This document shows, one piece after another, positions 9,908 to 20,271 of a stretch of DNA of 64,000 nucleotides; within the stretch, counting starts at the first letter, position 1; the number at the start of each line of letters is the position of its first letter. A program made the position numbers and the translations under genes. The stretch covers positions 248,001 through 312,000 of the forward strand of contig CBFFRP010000263.1 of the NCBI GenBank assembly GCA_965644295.1, given 5' to 3'. The notes beneath the pieces are model-generated. The model saw nothing but the letters and a program-made list of their open reading frames with translations. It did not search any database and was not told the origin of the DNA. Source of the stretch: Paraphysomonas bandaiensis. Lineage: Eukaryota; Chrysophyceae.

Positions 9908-11902
9908 TCACTTGTGTGATCTAGACAAACTAGCATTTTGAAGGTTTCTATCGTACATCGCTTCGTAGTTGGCATCACTTGGCATTGATGTTGCCATTGT
10001 AGCCCAGTCACGGCTATACTCTTCAAAGTCGAGTGCCATACTGATGAATATAGTTAGCATCAAAAGATAAGCTGTAGTCTATAGACACTAACCTCCACTT
10101 GAGAAGAGCGTCGTCCGTACTCGGATGTGTAGATGGTGCAGTATACTTCTTGTGGTACAATTCATCACTATAGCTATCTTTACTGTCATCCTTGTGATCC
10201 TTACTCTCTTTCACTTGCGCTTTGGAATGTATACGTTCCACAGCACGGTCTCCTTTAATATCCGTGTACTCGTCGTCATAGTCGTAACTTACATGCTTAC
10301 TTTCGGCGCTATTTGAATCATAGCTATCACACATTTCTATTCGCTGATTATCCCGATGGTCGTCCTCATCATCCGGCGGTGCCTCCTCCGCCGCAGTGGT
10401 CATACGACTGGCAACTTCACTTCCTCCTCCGCTTATTCCCTTCCCACCAGCAGTCAACATGTACGCTTTCAACATCCATTCTCGCTTTCTACGCTTCCGT
10501 TCGAGTAAGACGTCTTGTTGTCTCTTCAGGCGACTGTAGTGGAATGCCTGCTGCTTCTTTTTTCTTTGGTATTTAGAGGCGAGTCCGTCCCGCCGGGGTG
10601 ATGTCATATTGGTGTCTAGTGAAACCCAAGGTGGAGGAGCAAACGCATCATCCAAATCAGTGGACACTACTCGCCAAGGGTTATTATCCTGGCGTTGATA
10701 CCATCCCTCATTTTCCTCGGTAGTAACAACTGACTCGAAAAAAGCGCCCCCAACACGAATGCTTGTCTTTTGTAAGGAAAGTGGTCCAGAGGCATTACAA
10801 CCCTTTCTACTGCTGGAAGTAGACACATTAGAGGGAAGAGGACGATTATGAAGCGCAAAAGGCTCAATCTTTTTTTCCATGCAGTAGTTGCGTGGAGCGA
10901 AGGCATTAACGTCACAAAGAGCCCTGTGTGTGAATACTTTGTAGTATATCTTAGGTGGAAATACTACTCCCCCCAGTCTAAATCGGACATGTACCCCAGA
11001 TGCCCGGTCAAGATAGTCTGCCTCACCTGGAATAATGGTTCTCAACAAATCCGCGGGAGCCCCGCGTAGTTTGTTTAGTACGAGGTCACGGAAATACCGA
11101 TACACTCGGACATTGCAGTACGTCCGCCAAGCAAGTTGAATCGTACGACAAAACGAATCAGGAGACTTCACAGTGCTGGGTATACGTTGTAAGCGCTCAA
11201 GTTCTATTTTGACATGCACATGATGGCGGTAGGTGGTTTGGATTTCAATTACAGCAATTTCGTTGATGTCTCTGGAAAACAATAGTCAATTACAATGTCG
11301 ATGCATACCGAGAGAAAAACCTGATATACAAGAATCGTCTTCTACAGGGTATCATTCTCCACCATGCTTGAATACGGACAGCGCACCACGCGGAGTATCC
11401 ATCTTCCATCCACGCTGGTTTTGACAGAGATCTATTATTGCTGAAGTGGTCCAAATATGCAAGGTATGTATCAATTTGTTTAGGTTTCTTGCTTCTGACT
11501 TTCTTTCTTTTAATTTTTGCACGCCACTGCTTCCCGAATGTGCGAACTATGCAACCACGCCACCGAGCCTTATTGAATATTACTATAAGATACCAATACA
11601 GAACATGAAATACTCACTTGAATCCGCAGTGCAGCAAGGTTAAACGTGATCATTGGCCTTATCCACGGGTTTCTCAAGAACCACTACATGATGTAACAGA
11701 AAAGAATTAAGAATAAAGTAATAGTTTTATTGTTTACCCTTTGCAATGGCCTAGATTTCTTAAGTATAAATAATCGTTTCGGCAGGCCTCGAGCTTGCCA
11801 GTAATAATATCGTTTCTTGAAAGGGATAACTTTTTTAGGAGGCGGAGTGCGTGCCTTCGACTTCGGCCTTATCGGAGACCTCAGTGAAGCCCGACGATTC
11901 AT
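9908..11902 (-). CDS. IQ-motif protein with MFI (C11orf65-like) domain
   Basis: The core (GVHVRFRLGGVVFPPKIYYK, then FTHRALCDVNAFAPRNYC, GWYQRQDNNPWRVVS, FHYSRLKRQQDVLLERKRRK) matches animal C11orf65/MFI, reported as an inhibitor of the mitochondrial fission factor. Reading upstream through short introns extends it to ATG 11902: a basic N-terminus, then four IQ-type calmodulin-binding helices (AALRIQARWRGCIVR, AVRIQAWWRM, VIEIQTTYR, RTIQLAWRTY), then the core, then an acidic and Ser/Asp-rich linker. A last intron after LLKW leads to MALDFEEYSRDWATMATSM and a stop at 9908, matching the family's C-terminal LNFDEY motif. Introns are about 50 nt; one acceptor appears to be CAATAAG. An alternative internal start is ATG 11409. 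The IQ array implies Ca2+/calmodulin control. The role in this organism is inferred, perhaps ciliary or mitochondrial. Confidence 0.8.
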
Positions 11903-12587
11903 AGTATAGGAAGTTCAGGTAATCTCAGCTACCAACACAAACACTGTAAATAATATGAATGGTGAGGATGTGAAATAAGAGTCAAACAAATTTCAATCCA
12001 AATAGGGTGCAACTAGTCATTCATATACTATAAATAACACAAACACCGCATACTACAGATGTTATAAAATGAAGACTATTATTATTTGTTTGCAATTTAT
12101 TGATATTAAGATTGGTGTTATATATACATAGACATGCATGTATTGTAACAGTTAGATGAGTGCTGTGTGCGTTTGTAACAGTCCAAAATAGACACTGTAT
12201 ACCCAGACAGACACTGTATACCCAGACACTGTATACCACTGTATTCTACATCCACATTGACTAAGTATCTGCTGCTTATACTGTCTATATTTTACGTACG
12301 ATAAGAAGAGATTCTATTGGACGTTGTTTCCCTCTTATTGGCTGAGATACCTACCTACCTACCTACCTACCTATACATAACCTACCTGTTCTGTTATATC
12401 ACACCACGACAACGAGCGAAGTTATGAGTCTGAGCGATACGCATATATGAGGCATAGAAGGGAACAGATCACTTCATATAGAAGTCAAGTAATCACCATC
12501 TTATTCATATAGTATACCATACATACAGCTGCTATATCTGTATATAGATGACATGTGTATAGTAGTATCACTATAACATAGAGAACT
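11903..12587. promoter_or_regulatory. Divergent intergenic region with CTAC microsatellite
   Basis: This 685-bp spacer lies between divergent genes. It contains a run of about six CTAC units near 12352–12375 and a small imperfect tandem of GACACTGTATACCCA near 12190–12236. No coding frame is convincing. Promoters of both flanking genes are presumably here. Confidence 0.4.
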
Positions 12588-14039
12588 ATGGGATGTAATT
12601 GTTGTAAAGATGTATATACAAAATATCCACATTTAGAACCCTGGCGTGATGAATTTGAGGCTTTGAGATTAAAGAAGTCTGATGTAGAGAGCTTATATAA
12701 AGTATTTACTCGTATAGATACAGATGGATCAGGAACTATACAAGTAGAAGAATTATTAGACTATCTTGATGTTGATAGAAATAAATTTACTCAACGGGTA
12801 AACTATAAGATCAAATAGATGTATGTATTAATAGTTCAGTTGGATGCATTTTTATTGTAGGTGTTTTCTATATTTGATGAAGATGGAAGTAAATGTGTTG
12901 ACTTTAGAGAATTTGCTGTTGCTTTGTGGAATTATTGTACATTAGGAAACGCAACTCTAAGTGAGTGTCATACTTTATTCTTTTCGATATCTGAGCTGTG
13001 TTGTGTAGTTTTATTCGCATTCGATTTATACGATGGTGATTCTAGTGGAATCATTGATGCCAGCGAAGTGGATGTAATGCTAAAGGAAATCTACGGTGAC
13101 AATTATGCCAAAAACGTTCATGCTCACAGAATCAGTGCCCAAATAGGCGGTTTATCGACTGTAACTGTTACTAAAGAGGTATTTGGTGAGTTTATTCGGA
13201 AGCACCCTGCACTTGTATTTCCTGCGTTCGAGATACAGAGGAAGATTATCAAACTCTGCCGAGGAAAAAGATTTTGGAAGAATGTCGCAAAGCGTCGAGT
13301 CGAACTTTCCAAGGGAAAGTTTTTGTCTGTTGGAGAAATTATAAAGCTATTGCACAATGTGTCAATGCAGAAAAAGCTCGAACAAACAGACGGAGAGATT
13401 GACTTCGAGAAACTTTTCGATGGTAAGGAGAAGAAAAAGGGTGGTAAATATAGAGGCAAACGGAAAAACGATGGTGATGGTGAAATCAATGCGGCAGCTG
13501 CGAAGAAATTAGATGTCATGGTGAATTCTATTGGACCACACTCAAGGCGCCGAGGCTCGGGTAGTAATCCTGGGACAGTTGTTCCCACTGACGGTACTGT
13601 CGCCCAATGGGGCACTGTAAAAAATATGCAAGGAGCAGCACAAGTAGTGACAGCAGCCGGCAAACTGAAACAACAGCGGAGCCGACGAAGTACTTTTCCA
13701 CAGGCTTGGGAAGAGAAAAATATGAATGGTGGGGGAGATAAGGGTCAGAGTTCTGATGCTCCCGCTGGAGGTCCGACGAAGAGCCAGCAGGCTGCCAATA
13801 GAAATAAACTTAAGGGTGCTGCGCATGCAGCAGCGTCATCGGCACATTCTCTTACGAGAACGGGTACTAACAGCAAACTGAAGGGTGCCGCTGAGAAGAG
13901 TGCAGCATCAAGTGGAGATGTGCTGGCAGGGACACGGCAGGCCGGGGGGCGACGGCGCTCTGAAGTCAGCGTCGATCAACACTTCGACAAAATGCGTGCG
14001 GAATCTGGCACCAAAAAGAGAAGAGCAAGCATTGCCTGA
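12588..14039 (+). CDS. EF-hand protein with predicted N-myristoyl/palmitoyl anchor and basic tail
   Basis: Three exons: 12588–12797, 12861–12960 and 13009–14039. The protein begins MGCNCC, a classic N-myristoylation site with palmitoylatable cysteines, so membrane anchoring is likely. Three canonical Ca2+ loops follow: DTDGSGTIQVEE, DEDGSKCVDFRE and DGDSSGIIDASE, an arrangement resembling calcineurin-B/neuronal-calcium-sensor-type proteins. The C-terminal half (about residue 215 on) is low-complexity, rich in Lys, Arg, Gly, Ser and Ala, with two related repeats (NKLKGAA and SKLKGAA), and ends KKRRASIA, a possible basophilic-kinase site. It probably acts as a Ca2+-regulated membrane adaptor; the tail may bind acidic lipids or nucleic acid. 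No partner is evident from context. Both introns keep the frame and have good splice sites. Confidence 0.82.
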
Positions 14040-14819
14040 ATTCTTATTGACAACGAAGTTAGTTATATGGAAACAGTGGTCCAACACATAAAAATTAATG
14101 TGCTATTGGTGCTGAACTGTTACTATGCTTTTGCTATGTTACGTTAGGTATATTCGTTGTTTTATGGTGTACCTACAATTTTGTGTTACTTTCTGTTGTT
14201 GGTGATATTTAATGATAAATAATTTGTGTTTTTACAAGCCCAGTTTTGATATTATTTGTTAGTAATGTTTTTAGCAACCACTACTCACGGACCTGTTCAC
14301 ACTTTTCGTATCTACTAATTACAATTTTCAGTGCTATTTGACTTTTTACAGGTTGGTTAAATTTTGTTTCTGATTACGAAAGTCATACAGATACTACTAT
14401 TATGGATATATATCTGTGTAATGTATGAAATAGTGATTGCACCATTTTACTTCTTTTCACTAACCATAGTGTAAACTAAATTCTAAGTTTTCGTGTACTT
14501 TTCAACTACGTAATCTTATTACATTTGCATCACAACGAAAAGTTGATTATAAAAACTAACTATACCTGCTACTTAAGCAGCTGTACATTAGCTACTTTTT
14601 ATAAATGATACACGAATAGGGCCTGAGCACAGAAATGTTTGATACTTGAACTCTGATTACATAGTCAAATTCAATCAAAATGTGTAGCACTCGTAAACTT
14701 TGTACCTAGCTCATAAAACCACTGTTCACGAACAAATCCACGGTTGGCATATACTCGATATACATTTACGCAAATGCAAAGCACTCGCTTCAAACTTCTA
14801 TACTCGATATCCCTCGTGT
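14040..14819. other. Intergenic between convergent genes, nothing seen
   Basis: This is 780 bp of AT-rich DNA between two convergent genes. It holds only short chance frames and probably the two 3' UTRs. Confidence 0.45.
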
Positions 14820-16614
14820 CTACTTGGCTTCTTCGTAAGCCACATACAACGTTCGACATTGCATAGCCAAGAAAACCCATTGGCTCAAGATTTTTAACCA
14901 CATCGACATCAAAGGAACAGAGTTTCCTCCATCGCCCTAGAAATCAACATTAGTGCGCTACGAGTGTATTGTGTTGAGTATATACCTCTGGCGTGCCGTC
15001 AGCCTTTCCCCAGCTAGTAAGCATCATCGCTCCGTAGCATGACACCTGCAGATATATCACCACACGATGGTAATACATCAATACCGCATGTTACAAAATT
15101 GTCGACACAAACCACAACAGGCATAGCTATGAATAGCTATCTAGCAATGCAATATCATACCAGCATCATAAGGACATGGAAAAACACTCGCTCATGTTCA
15201 GTTCCACTGCTCTCCTGCTGCATACTACTTCTGTAAGAGATATAAATATGGTAAGACAAGCTGAAGGAACCAAACTGGGAACGTTACCCATTTTCCGAAC
15301 TACCCGGTGACTCCGTATTGATGGGTTGTGATGTAGTAACTCCACTTCCTGTATCATTCTCTGTGGCAGGAGACAGGGCACTTGACAGTTGTCCGGACGA
15401 ATGAAGCTGTTTTATCATCACACCTTCACCCTGTAAGTGGTAGAATTCAGTACACGAGCAATATACACTAAGACACACCACACCTCAGGGTTGAATATGT
15501 TGAGGATTAATGTCCCATTCACAACGCAGTAAAGGAGTACTACTCCAGATACCAACGCTATCACAATTACCGACGTTTGCTGAACGGATGATAGAGAGCG
15601 ATGGTAAGAAACTACATAGACTGAAGATGTAACTCCATACCTTGTTGCCGTCATTCGTATCAGAGGAAGGGTTGCAATCCTCATGCGGGCTGGAGAGTAG
15701 AGAGTACCTGTCCGAAACACAGGCACCGTGAGAATAGCTTCAACACAACTATTTAGCAACATTACCAGCACATAAATACTGAGTAAGCGAACATGATACA
15801 GGGTGTGAGAAGGCCCTTGTTCACCACTTCCAGCACCGACACCACAGTTGTAATGACACCAAATATAAGTGTTATGCTGGAGAAGAAGGCACCCAAGTCA
15901 CAACCAGAATAGTCTGAAAAGAGATAGACGAGACCTACGATAGCGGACACAAGGCAACCCAATGCAAGGAGCAAGTAGAATCCAAGCCAACCCTTTCCAG
16001 CTGATTCCCCCTGACCAGATGCTTCGTCAGCCTTTGCCATTATTAGATCATGACAATCATATGCGAAGTCCAAAAGCAATATGGCCTGAACAAGCAGCCA
16101 AAAGAATGATAGAAACCTAGAAAACTGGGCCCAACCGCTAAAGAAGGAATTTTCGCCCCACCAAAGACCGAAAAACACGAGAAATGCCGCACCAAACTTT
16201 ATTATCCATAGCGACCTATTCGCATATTCCGAACACGAAGAAGCAACCGCCAGAACGGCAAACAATATAAATAACGTAAAGCTGGCCCGATAAACTAGTT
16301 GCCTGTAAATACATTCATCCTTATAATCTTCATTACAGTCATTATCAAGTTGAATTTTCGAATAGCTATCGTAGTTGTTTACCCCCTCAGGAGATGTTTG
16401 TCCAAGTATTACAGCAAAAGTAAACAGGGATATGACAATCAGTAGATGCCCAATTCTACTTGCTTGAGCAAGAGTAGCATTGAATATAGTTTTACAACAT
16501 GCTATATAAGATATATTAGATTGATATATGATGATAGTGTGTTTACTTACCACATGCACAACAACACGCACATTCACATGCGTTAAGAGCTACACAAGAA
16601 ACAAGCCCACCCAT
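14820..16614 (-). CDS. SERINC: SERINC (TDE1) family multi-pass membrane protein
   Basis: SERINC proteins are ten-or-so-pass membrane proteins; they were first linked to serine incorporation into lipids and are now seen as lipid scramblases. The start ATG 16614–16612 gives MGGLVSCVALNACECACCCA, the Cys-rich leader typical of the family. Exon 2 begins ACCKTIFNATLAQASR and runs through multiple membrane helices (HLLIVISLFTFAVILG, AAFLVFFGLWWG, FWLLVQAILLLDFAYD, AGKGWLGFYLLLALG). A 58-nt intron then joins YSVFMCW to YSLLSSPHEDCNP, a strong SERINC landmark. Further exons give VIVIALVSGVVLLYCV, a Ser/Thr-rich loop, VFFHVLMMLVSCYGAMMLTS and finally WLKILSQWVFLAMQC with a stop at 14820. At least eight exons are needed. 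The only unusual point is the length of the hydrophilic loop before the last helices. Confidence in the family is high; some intermediate junctions could shift by a few codons. Confidence 0.9.
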
Positions 16615-16957
16615 CTTATATTAATAGATGTAATGTATATATGATTAAAAGAGTGAGAGATAGTGTTGTAGGAACTCAAAAGATAGTCATAGTCAATGAA
16701 ATTCCTTTAATAATGTTGTTGTTTGATGTTACACTGCAACTCTTCCTTATAGCCTATAGGCACACCTGCAGCAGCCATGTAGCCTATAGAACTCATGCAT
16801 TATACAGTACACGACTGCTGCTGTTCCGGCTGCTGCATACTGCTGTGTACACACCACACTCCTATTACTACAACTTCAATAATACATCACTGTATTCTTG
16901 TAGAAAAATCCGTCTTGAACATGAAGTACTGTAAGTTGCTGCACATATAGAGTGCCG
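16615..16957. other. Spacer between SERINC start and transposon
   Basis: About 340 bp upstream of the SERINC start, ending at the TA dinucleotide that flanks the mobile element. It must contain the SERINC promoter. No gene was seen. Confidence 0.4.
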
Positions 16958-17272
16958 TACAGCGCATTCTCGATATATCGCGGAAAGTGTCCTGGAGAGG
17001 AAATCGCGATATATCGCAATATCGCGATATACAATTTAATAGTAAAATACAGCACTGTATTCCGCAAAGTCATAGAGAACAAGTTTAAGGAGCTTAAGAC
17101 TGTGCAATATATCCACAATGTCGTGTCTGTATAGCATAGTACTCCTTGTACTGAATGGCACATGCAAAGAATTTGTGAAATAAGTTACTAATATATCATT
17201 ATTTATGGAATTTATGGTATTCAATTTCTTAACACACTTACTACATTCCTAGCTAACAATAAGATAAAATTA

Positions 17273-17557
17273 TTAAATTTCATGGACTTCAGAACCTTTA
17301 GTACGTGCTGAAAAAAACTGATGCAGAGAAGTTTGTACCTTAGAATGATTCTTGTGCCTTTCTGTATGAATATTATTCTGCACTTTTCTGAGGAGCTCAA
17401 TATGCGCTGTTGAATGCCCCTCCTGGGTAGCATAATCGAGTAGCATTAAAACAGCATTGTCGGCTTGCACAGTAGTAATAGCACTATCATTTCCATTGGT
17501 GTTAATACAATCATCCTCGTCATCGTCATCGCCTTCGTCCTCTAAAGACATTGACTG
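17273..17557 (-). CDS. Candidate exon: transposase-like C-terminus with PIP-box-like motif
   Basis: After an acceptor (CTTCAG) the exon reads QSMSLEDEGDDDDEDD, an acidic patch, then a helical stretch (AVLMLLDYATQEGHST, IELLRKVQNNIH) and VQTSLHQFF, which fits the PCNA-interacting pattern Q-x-x-L-x-x-F-F. It ends at a stop at 17273. In pogo/Tigger/jerky transposases an acidic segment, a helix pair and a similar Q-x-x-[LI]-x-x-FF tail end the protein, so this is probably the remains of the transposase. An alternative reading treats GTACAA...TTTCAG inside it as a 30-nt intron, which would remove the motif. The upstream exons are uncertain. Confidence 0.45.
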   Translation of the reverse strand, partial: QSMSLEDEGDDDDEDDCINTNGNDSAITTVQADNAVLMLLDYATQEGHSTAHIELLRKVQNNIHTERHKNHSKVQTSLHQFFSARTKGSEVHEI

Positions 17558-17809
17558 CTGAAGTGCAGTGATACTGCTCTTATTTGTTCTTCATTATGTC
17601 TCATTATAATAAAGAATTGATCTTTATAATAGTAAAACAATGTTGTGATTATTAGAGTGTTAGTAATGAACACGATAGAGTGAAAATTATGAATAACAAT
17701 ATAGAACATAGCAATATTCAACCTATGTTGTACAGATGGTATGTACAAACTTAAGCATATACAATAGAGAGCTCATACAGCATAAAATAACCTGATAGCT
17801 GGTTCTTAC

Positions 17810-17935
17810 ACGCATTAAGGTTTCCGTAAATTGAATTATTAGTACTTGTCTTATAATGTCACTTGATAATGAAACCCTACTGCTTAACCAATTAAAAGTT
17901 TTCTCATACTCATCCTCTGTATCAAAGTTTGACAT
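17810..17935 (-). CDS. Candidate internal exon within the transposon
   Basis: The frame MSNFDTEDEYEKTFNWLSSR continues to FTETLMR and meets a GTAAGA donor after 17810. It has protein-like composition (amphipathic, acidic start). It may be the exon before 17557, or the start of a small gene. No family was recognised. Confidence 0.3.
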
Positions 17936-18020
17936 TATACGAGAAGTATTAACTTAACAACAGAAGGTAAACTTATACTCAATGCTTCAATTCAGCTTTC
18001 AATTACCTGCACTTCGATGT

Positions 18021-18215
18021 TCACTCCAAAGTCATACTACGCATTCGTTTGAGGTAAATATCCCCCAGTGCATTTTCCTTAGTGTACTCTTCAGTGCCAA
18101 ACATGTCTCCGCCTTTTTCGGCTTTTGCCCAAGTTTCAATCAGGTGTCCAAGTGTTGATATTTGTGAACTCCATGCATTCTCAGGGAATGACTCCAGAAT
18201 GGTCTCATGAGCCTC
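18021..18215 (-). CDS. Candidate exon within the transposon, minus strand
   Basis: Directly after the acceptor word CTCAATAACAG, an open frame reads EAHETILESFPENAWSSQ, then STLGHLIETWAKAEKGGDMF, and ends RMRSMTLE-stop at 18021. The composition looks like a real globular protein. It does not resemble a transposase and could be captured host sequence. It starts at the outer edge of an inverted repeat that also supplies the acceptor of the opposing exon at 18258. Confidence 0.4.
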   Translation of the reverse strand, partial: EAHETILESFPENAWSSQISTLGHLIETWAKAEKGGDMFGTEEYTKENALGDIYLKRMRSMTLE

Positions 18216-18258
18216 CTGTTATTGAGGGTATGTAACGAAGAAATTTCTCAATAACAGG
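18215..18258. repeat. 12-bp inverted repeat supplying two opposed splice acceptors
   Basis: CCTGTTATTGAG (18215–18226) and its exact reverse complement CTCAATAACAGG (18247–18258) are separated by 20 bp. Each arm ends in an AG followed immediately by an open exon on its own strand (18215 leftwards on minus, 18258 rightwards on plus). Confidence 0.6.
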
Positions 18259-18380
18259 TATTCGAAGTTCTTGCAGCACGCGACATTGAATATCATGAGA
18301 CATATATATATCCTTCTTATGAGCAGACGTCCTTCGATGAGAGAAAAAGACTCTTGCGCATCATTACATTTCATCCTCAG
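18258..18380 (+). CDS. Candidate exon within the transposon, plus strand
   Basis: Between the acceptor AATAACAG and the donor GTAAGG lie exactly 41 codons, reading VFEVLAARDIEYHETYIYPS, then YEQTSFDERKRLLRIITFHP. The minus-strand translation of the same bases is far less protein-like. No family was recognised. The partner exons on the plus strand were not found, so it may be a captured, stranded host exon. Confidence 0.4.
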
Positions 18381-18418
18381 GTAAGGATTCCAAATTTTAC
18401 CCCCCCACTCTCTCTCCA

Positions 18419-18537
18419 GGGTAAGCATTTTGGTAAGCATTTTCAAAAACTTACCCCGAAAATGCTTACCAGGGCAAACAGAAATTGATTTTCGGCGTAT
18501 TTTGGTAAGGAATGCTTACCAAAAAAATGCTTACCCT
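18419..18537. repeat. 119-bp inverted-repeat insertion built of GGTAAGCATTTT words
   Basis: The left end AGGGTAAGCATTTTGGTAAG mirrors the right end (…AATGCTTACC…AATGCTTACCCT). Inside are further copies in both directions, giving at least five GGTAAGCATT-type words. It lies inside the pogo-like element, near its right end, and looks like a nested foldback element. The word GGTAAG is itself a strong splice-donor consensus. Confidence 0.6.
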
Positions 18538-18660
18538 TGTAACAGAAAATGGCCTCAGTTTTCCATTAGAATTATGTGTGATGAAGTGTCCTGGACCAAA
18601 ATCCGCGATATAAAAGGGTATCGCGATATACATACCGCGATATATCGAGAATGCGCTGTA

Positions 18661-19323
18661 TACCATACACCAGTAACTACAGCACGTATAGACACCTATA
18701 CAACATCAATAAAAGGGACAAAAGTTCAATATGTGTTTCTTAAGTGGTGGGTGTCGACATAATTGTGTGATTCATACCTAGATATTTTCTATATATTCAA
18801 GGATTAGTTTCAATGACTAGTCATAGTCAGTCACTACCTTTGGCAATTAGAACACGGGTCACTGACACACGTGGTTTGGTTATTATTATATTTCAGCGAA
18901 ATTAGTTAATTATAGCGATGTCCTCTTAATTATATGTAAGTGTCTGAATATAACAACTCTGATGACGTTCATATAGTGTTGATATGGGTATAAAAAATAT
19001 ACTTCAATTATTCGATTCAATGTTAACGGAATTTGGCTGAAACAGAGACCTTTTACCGAGGTATTTTTGATCAAATGTTATTGCCAGCCACCATTTTGTT
19101 AGAAGCCTCAGTGAAAAACAGAACTTCACTTCATTTGAAAGCTAATAACTATTCAGTCAAATTTATATTGTCATATTGTGAGCATTCTAAGATATTGACT
19201 GTATGGTGTTGCATAATAGATAACAGACTATGTACATGTATATATTATTATGATGATGTAATATTTCAACTAAATTAAATACCAAACATTGATTTTATTC
19301 AATAATACAAAGCTATACCCCAT
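18661..19323. other. Intergenic, AT-rich, nothing seen
   Basis: This is 660 bp between the transposon and the 3' end of the DUF6629-like gene. A 66-residue Leu/Ile-rich frame at 19080–19278 has no features that set it apart from chance. Confidence 0.4.
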
Positions 19324-20271
19324 CTAAACACTTGAGGATACGACTATCCCTTCAATTGCACATGATTTAGCAACACATAATTCACTACCAGGGGGTTCTG
19401 ATAACGATAGTACTCTCTCCCTACCAGAATTCTCAGTCCTATAGTATGATTCCGCCGTTAGCTTTAGATTCCACACGCGCAATAGTACTGCCTGTATGGA
19501 TAGCCATGCAGCAAAAAAACACCATGTAGATGGAAATTTTTGAGCGGAGTACAGTAGATACGACGCCAGTGCTGACCCCCCCGCGGTCAGAGAGAATATC
19601 CAACTGCCCGGAACTGACCACAGTAGTGCAAAAGGAACAACAGTACACACAAGGTATGGTATGGTGACAAACATGCTGTCGGCATGCCCAAAGAGCGTTA
19701 TGCGATAAACAATATGACCATTTAAAGCAAATACCGTCAGTCCATGCGCCGATATCGACATCAACATGAATATGAACAATATACAGCCAGCACATTGAAA
19801 TAGTAATAGTAATGAGATACGTGGTATCCACAGCGGGTTCAAGTGGGTAGATGTGTATTTCCCACGGAGTTCTAAAACTAAAGCAATAAAAGGAATCCAA
19901 AGTGGCCAAAGACAATATCTACAGCTTTTGAATGAGGACAGAAGGTGGGTACTATCAGCTACTTACGCGAAGAAAGTATAGCAATAGGCAGCCAAGAGGG
20001 GATTCCCATTACCGTTCAAATATATCCATACAAATCCCTCACACAGTTGCTGAACAGAAAATAACAAAGGTGTAACTAAAAACGGCCACCAAAATTGTGC
20101 ATCCGACTTGCACTGCTCATAAAAGACTGTATCAGCATCACTCCGAAAGCCTTGCTGTATCTTCAAAAGCCTCATAAACCTTGCCGGCATCAAGTTTATT
20201 ACAGCTCCAGAAGCCCCAATTATAGCAAGTGTAATAGCTGCTGAGAAGGAAGCCACTGCGGAGAAGCACAT
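19324..20271 (-). CDS. DUF6629-like multi-pass membrane protein
   Basis: The protein starts MCFSAVASFSAAITLAIIGA and continues with WPFLVTPLLFSVQQLCEGFV. The MCFSA-x-ASF start and the PLLF-x-x-QQ-x-x-EG motif are the marks of the DUF6629 family, mostly known from bacteria. An intron of about 48 nt with donor GTAAGT after about 19971 joins FFA to YCLWPLWIPFIALVLELRG, again as in the family. About seven hydrophobic helices follow. The last 40 residues are polar. The substrate and function of the family are unknown; a transport or sensor role in a membrane is a guess. The presence of a spliceosomal intron shows it is a resident nuclear gene even if its ancestry is bacterial. Confidence 0.75.

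Larger units (their letters stand above)
16960..18658. mobile_element. pogo-like (Tc1/mariner superfamily) DNA transposon, 1.7 kb
   Basis: The element starts CAGCGCATTCTCGATATATC at 16960, and the first 24 bp are the exact reverse complement of 18635–18658. A TA dinucleotide sits directly outside each end (16958–16959 and 18659–18660), as expected for a TA target-site duplication of the Tc1/mariner superfamily. Ends beginning CAG and containing CTCGATATATCG are common in pogo/Tigger-type elements. Subterminal palindromes (ATCGCGATA) follow on both sides. Inside, a minus-strand exon encodes an acidic tail with a PCNA-interacting-type motif, known from pogo transposases, but no DDE catalytic core was recognised. 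At 1699 bp it is short for an autonomous element, so it is probably a deleted or cargo-carrying derivative. The termini are certain; the superfamily call is strong but inferred. Confidence 0.85.

Noticed and set aside
10313-10576. Plus-strand Pro/His-rich frame within the MFI-like gene
   Set aside because: It is antisense to the acidic, Ser/Asp-rich linker of that gene, which explains its composition.
13124-13663. Long minus-strand open frame (179 codons) across the EF-hand gene
   Set aside because: It is antisense to a well-supported exon with Ca2+-binding loops and low-complexity coding; its translation is Phe/Ser/Pro-rich, as expected of an antisense shadow.
19439-19915. Alternative frame of 158 codons inside the DUF6629-like gene
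   Set aside because: It overlaps the second exon of that gene in another frame; the family motifs and hydrophobic helices are all in the chosen frame.
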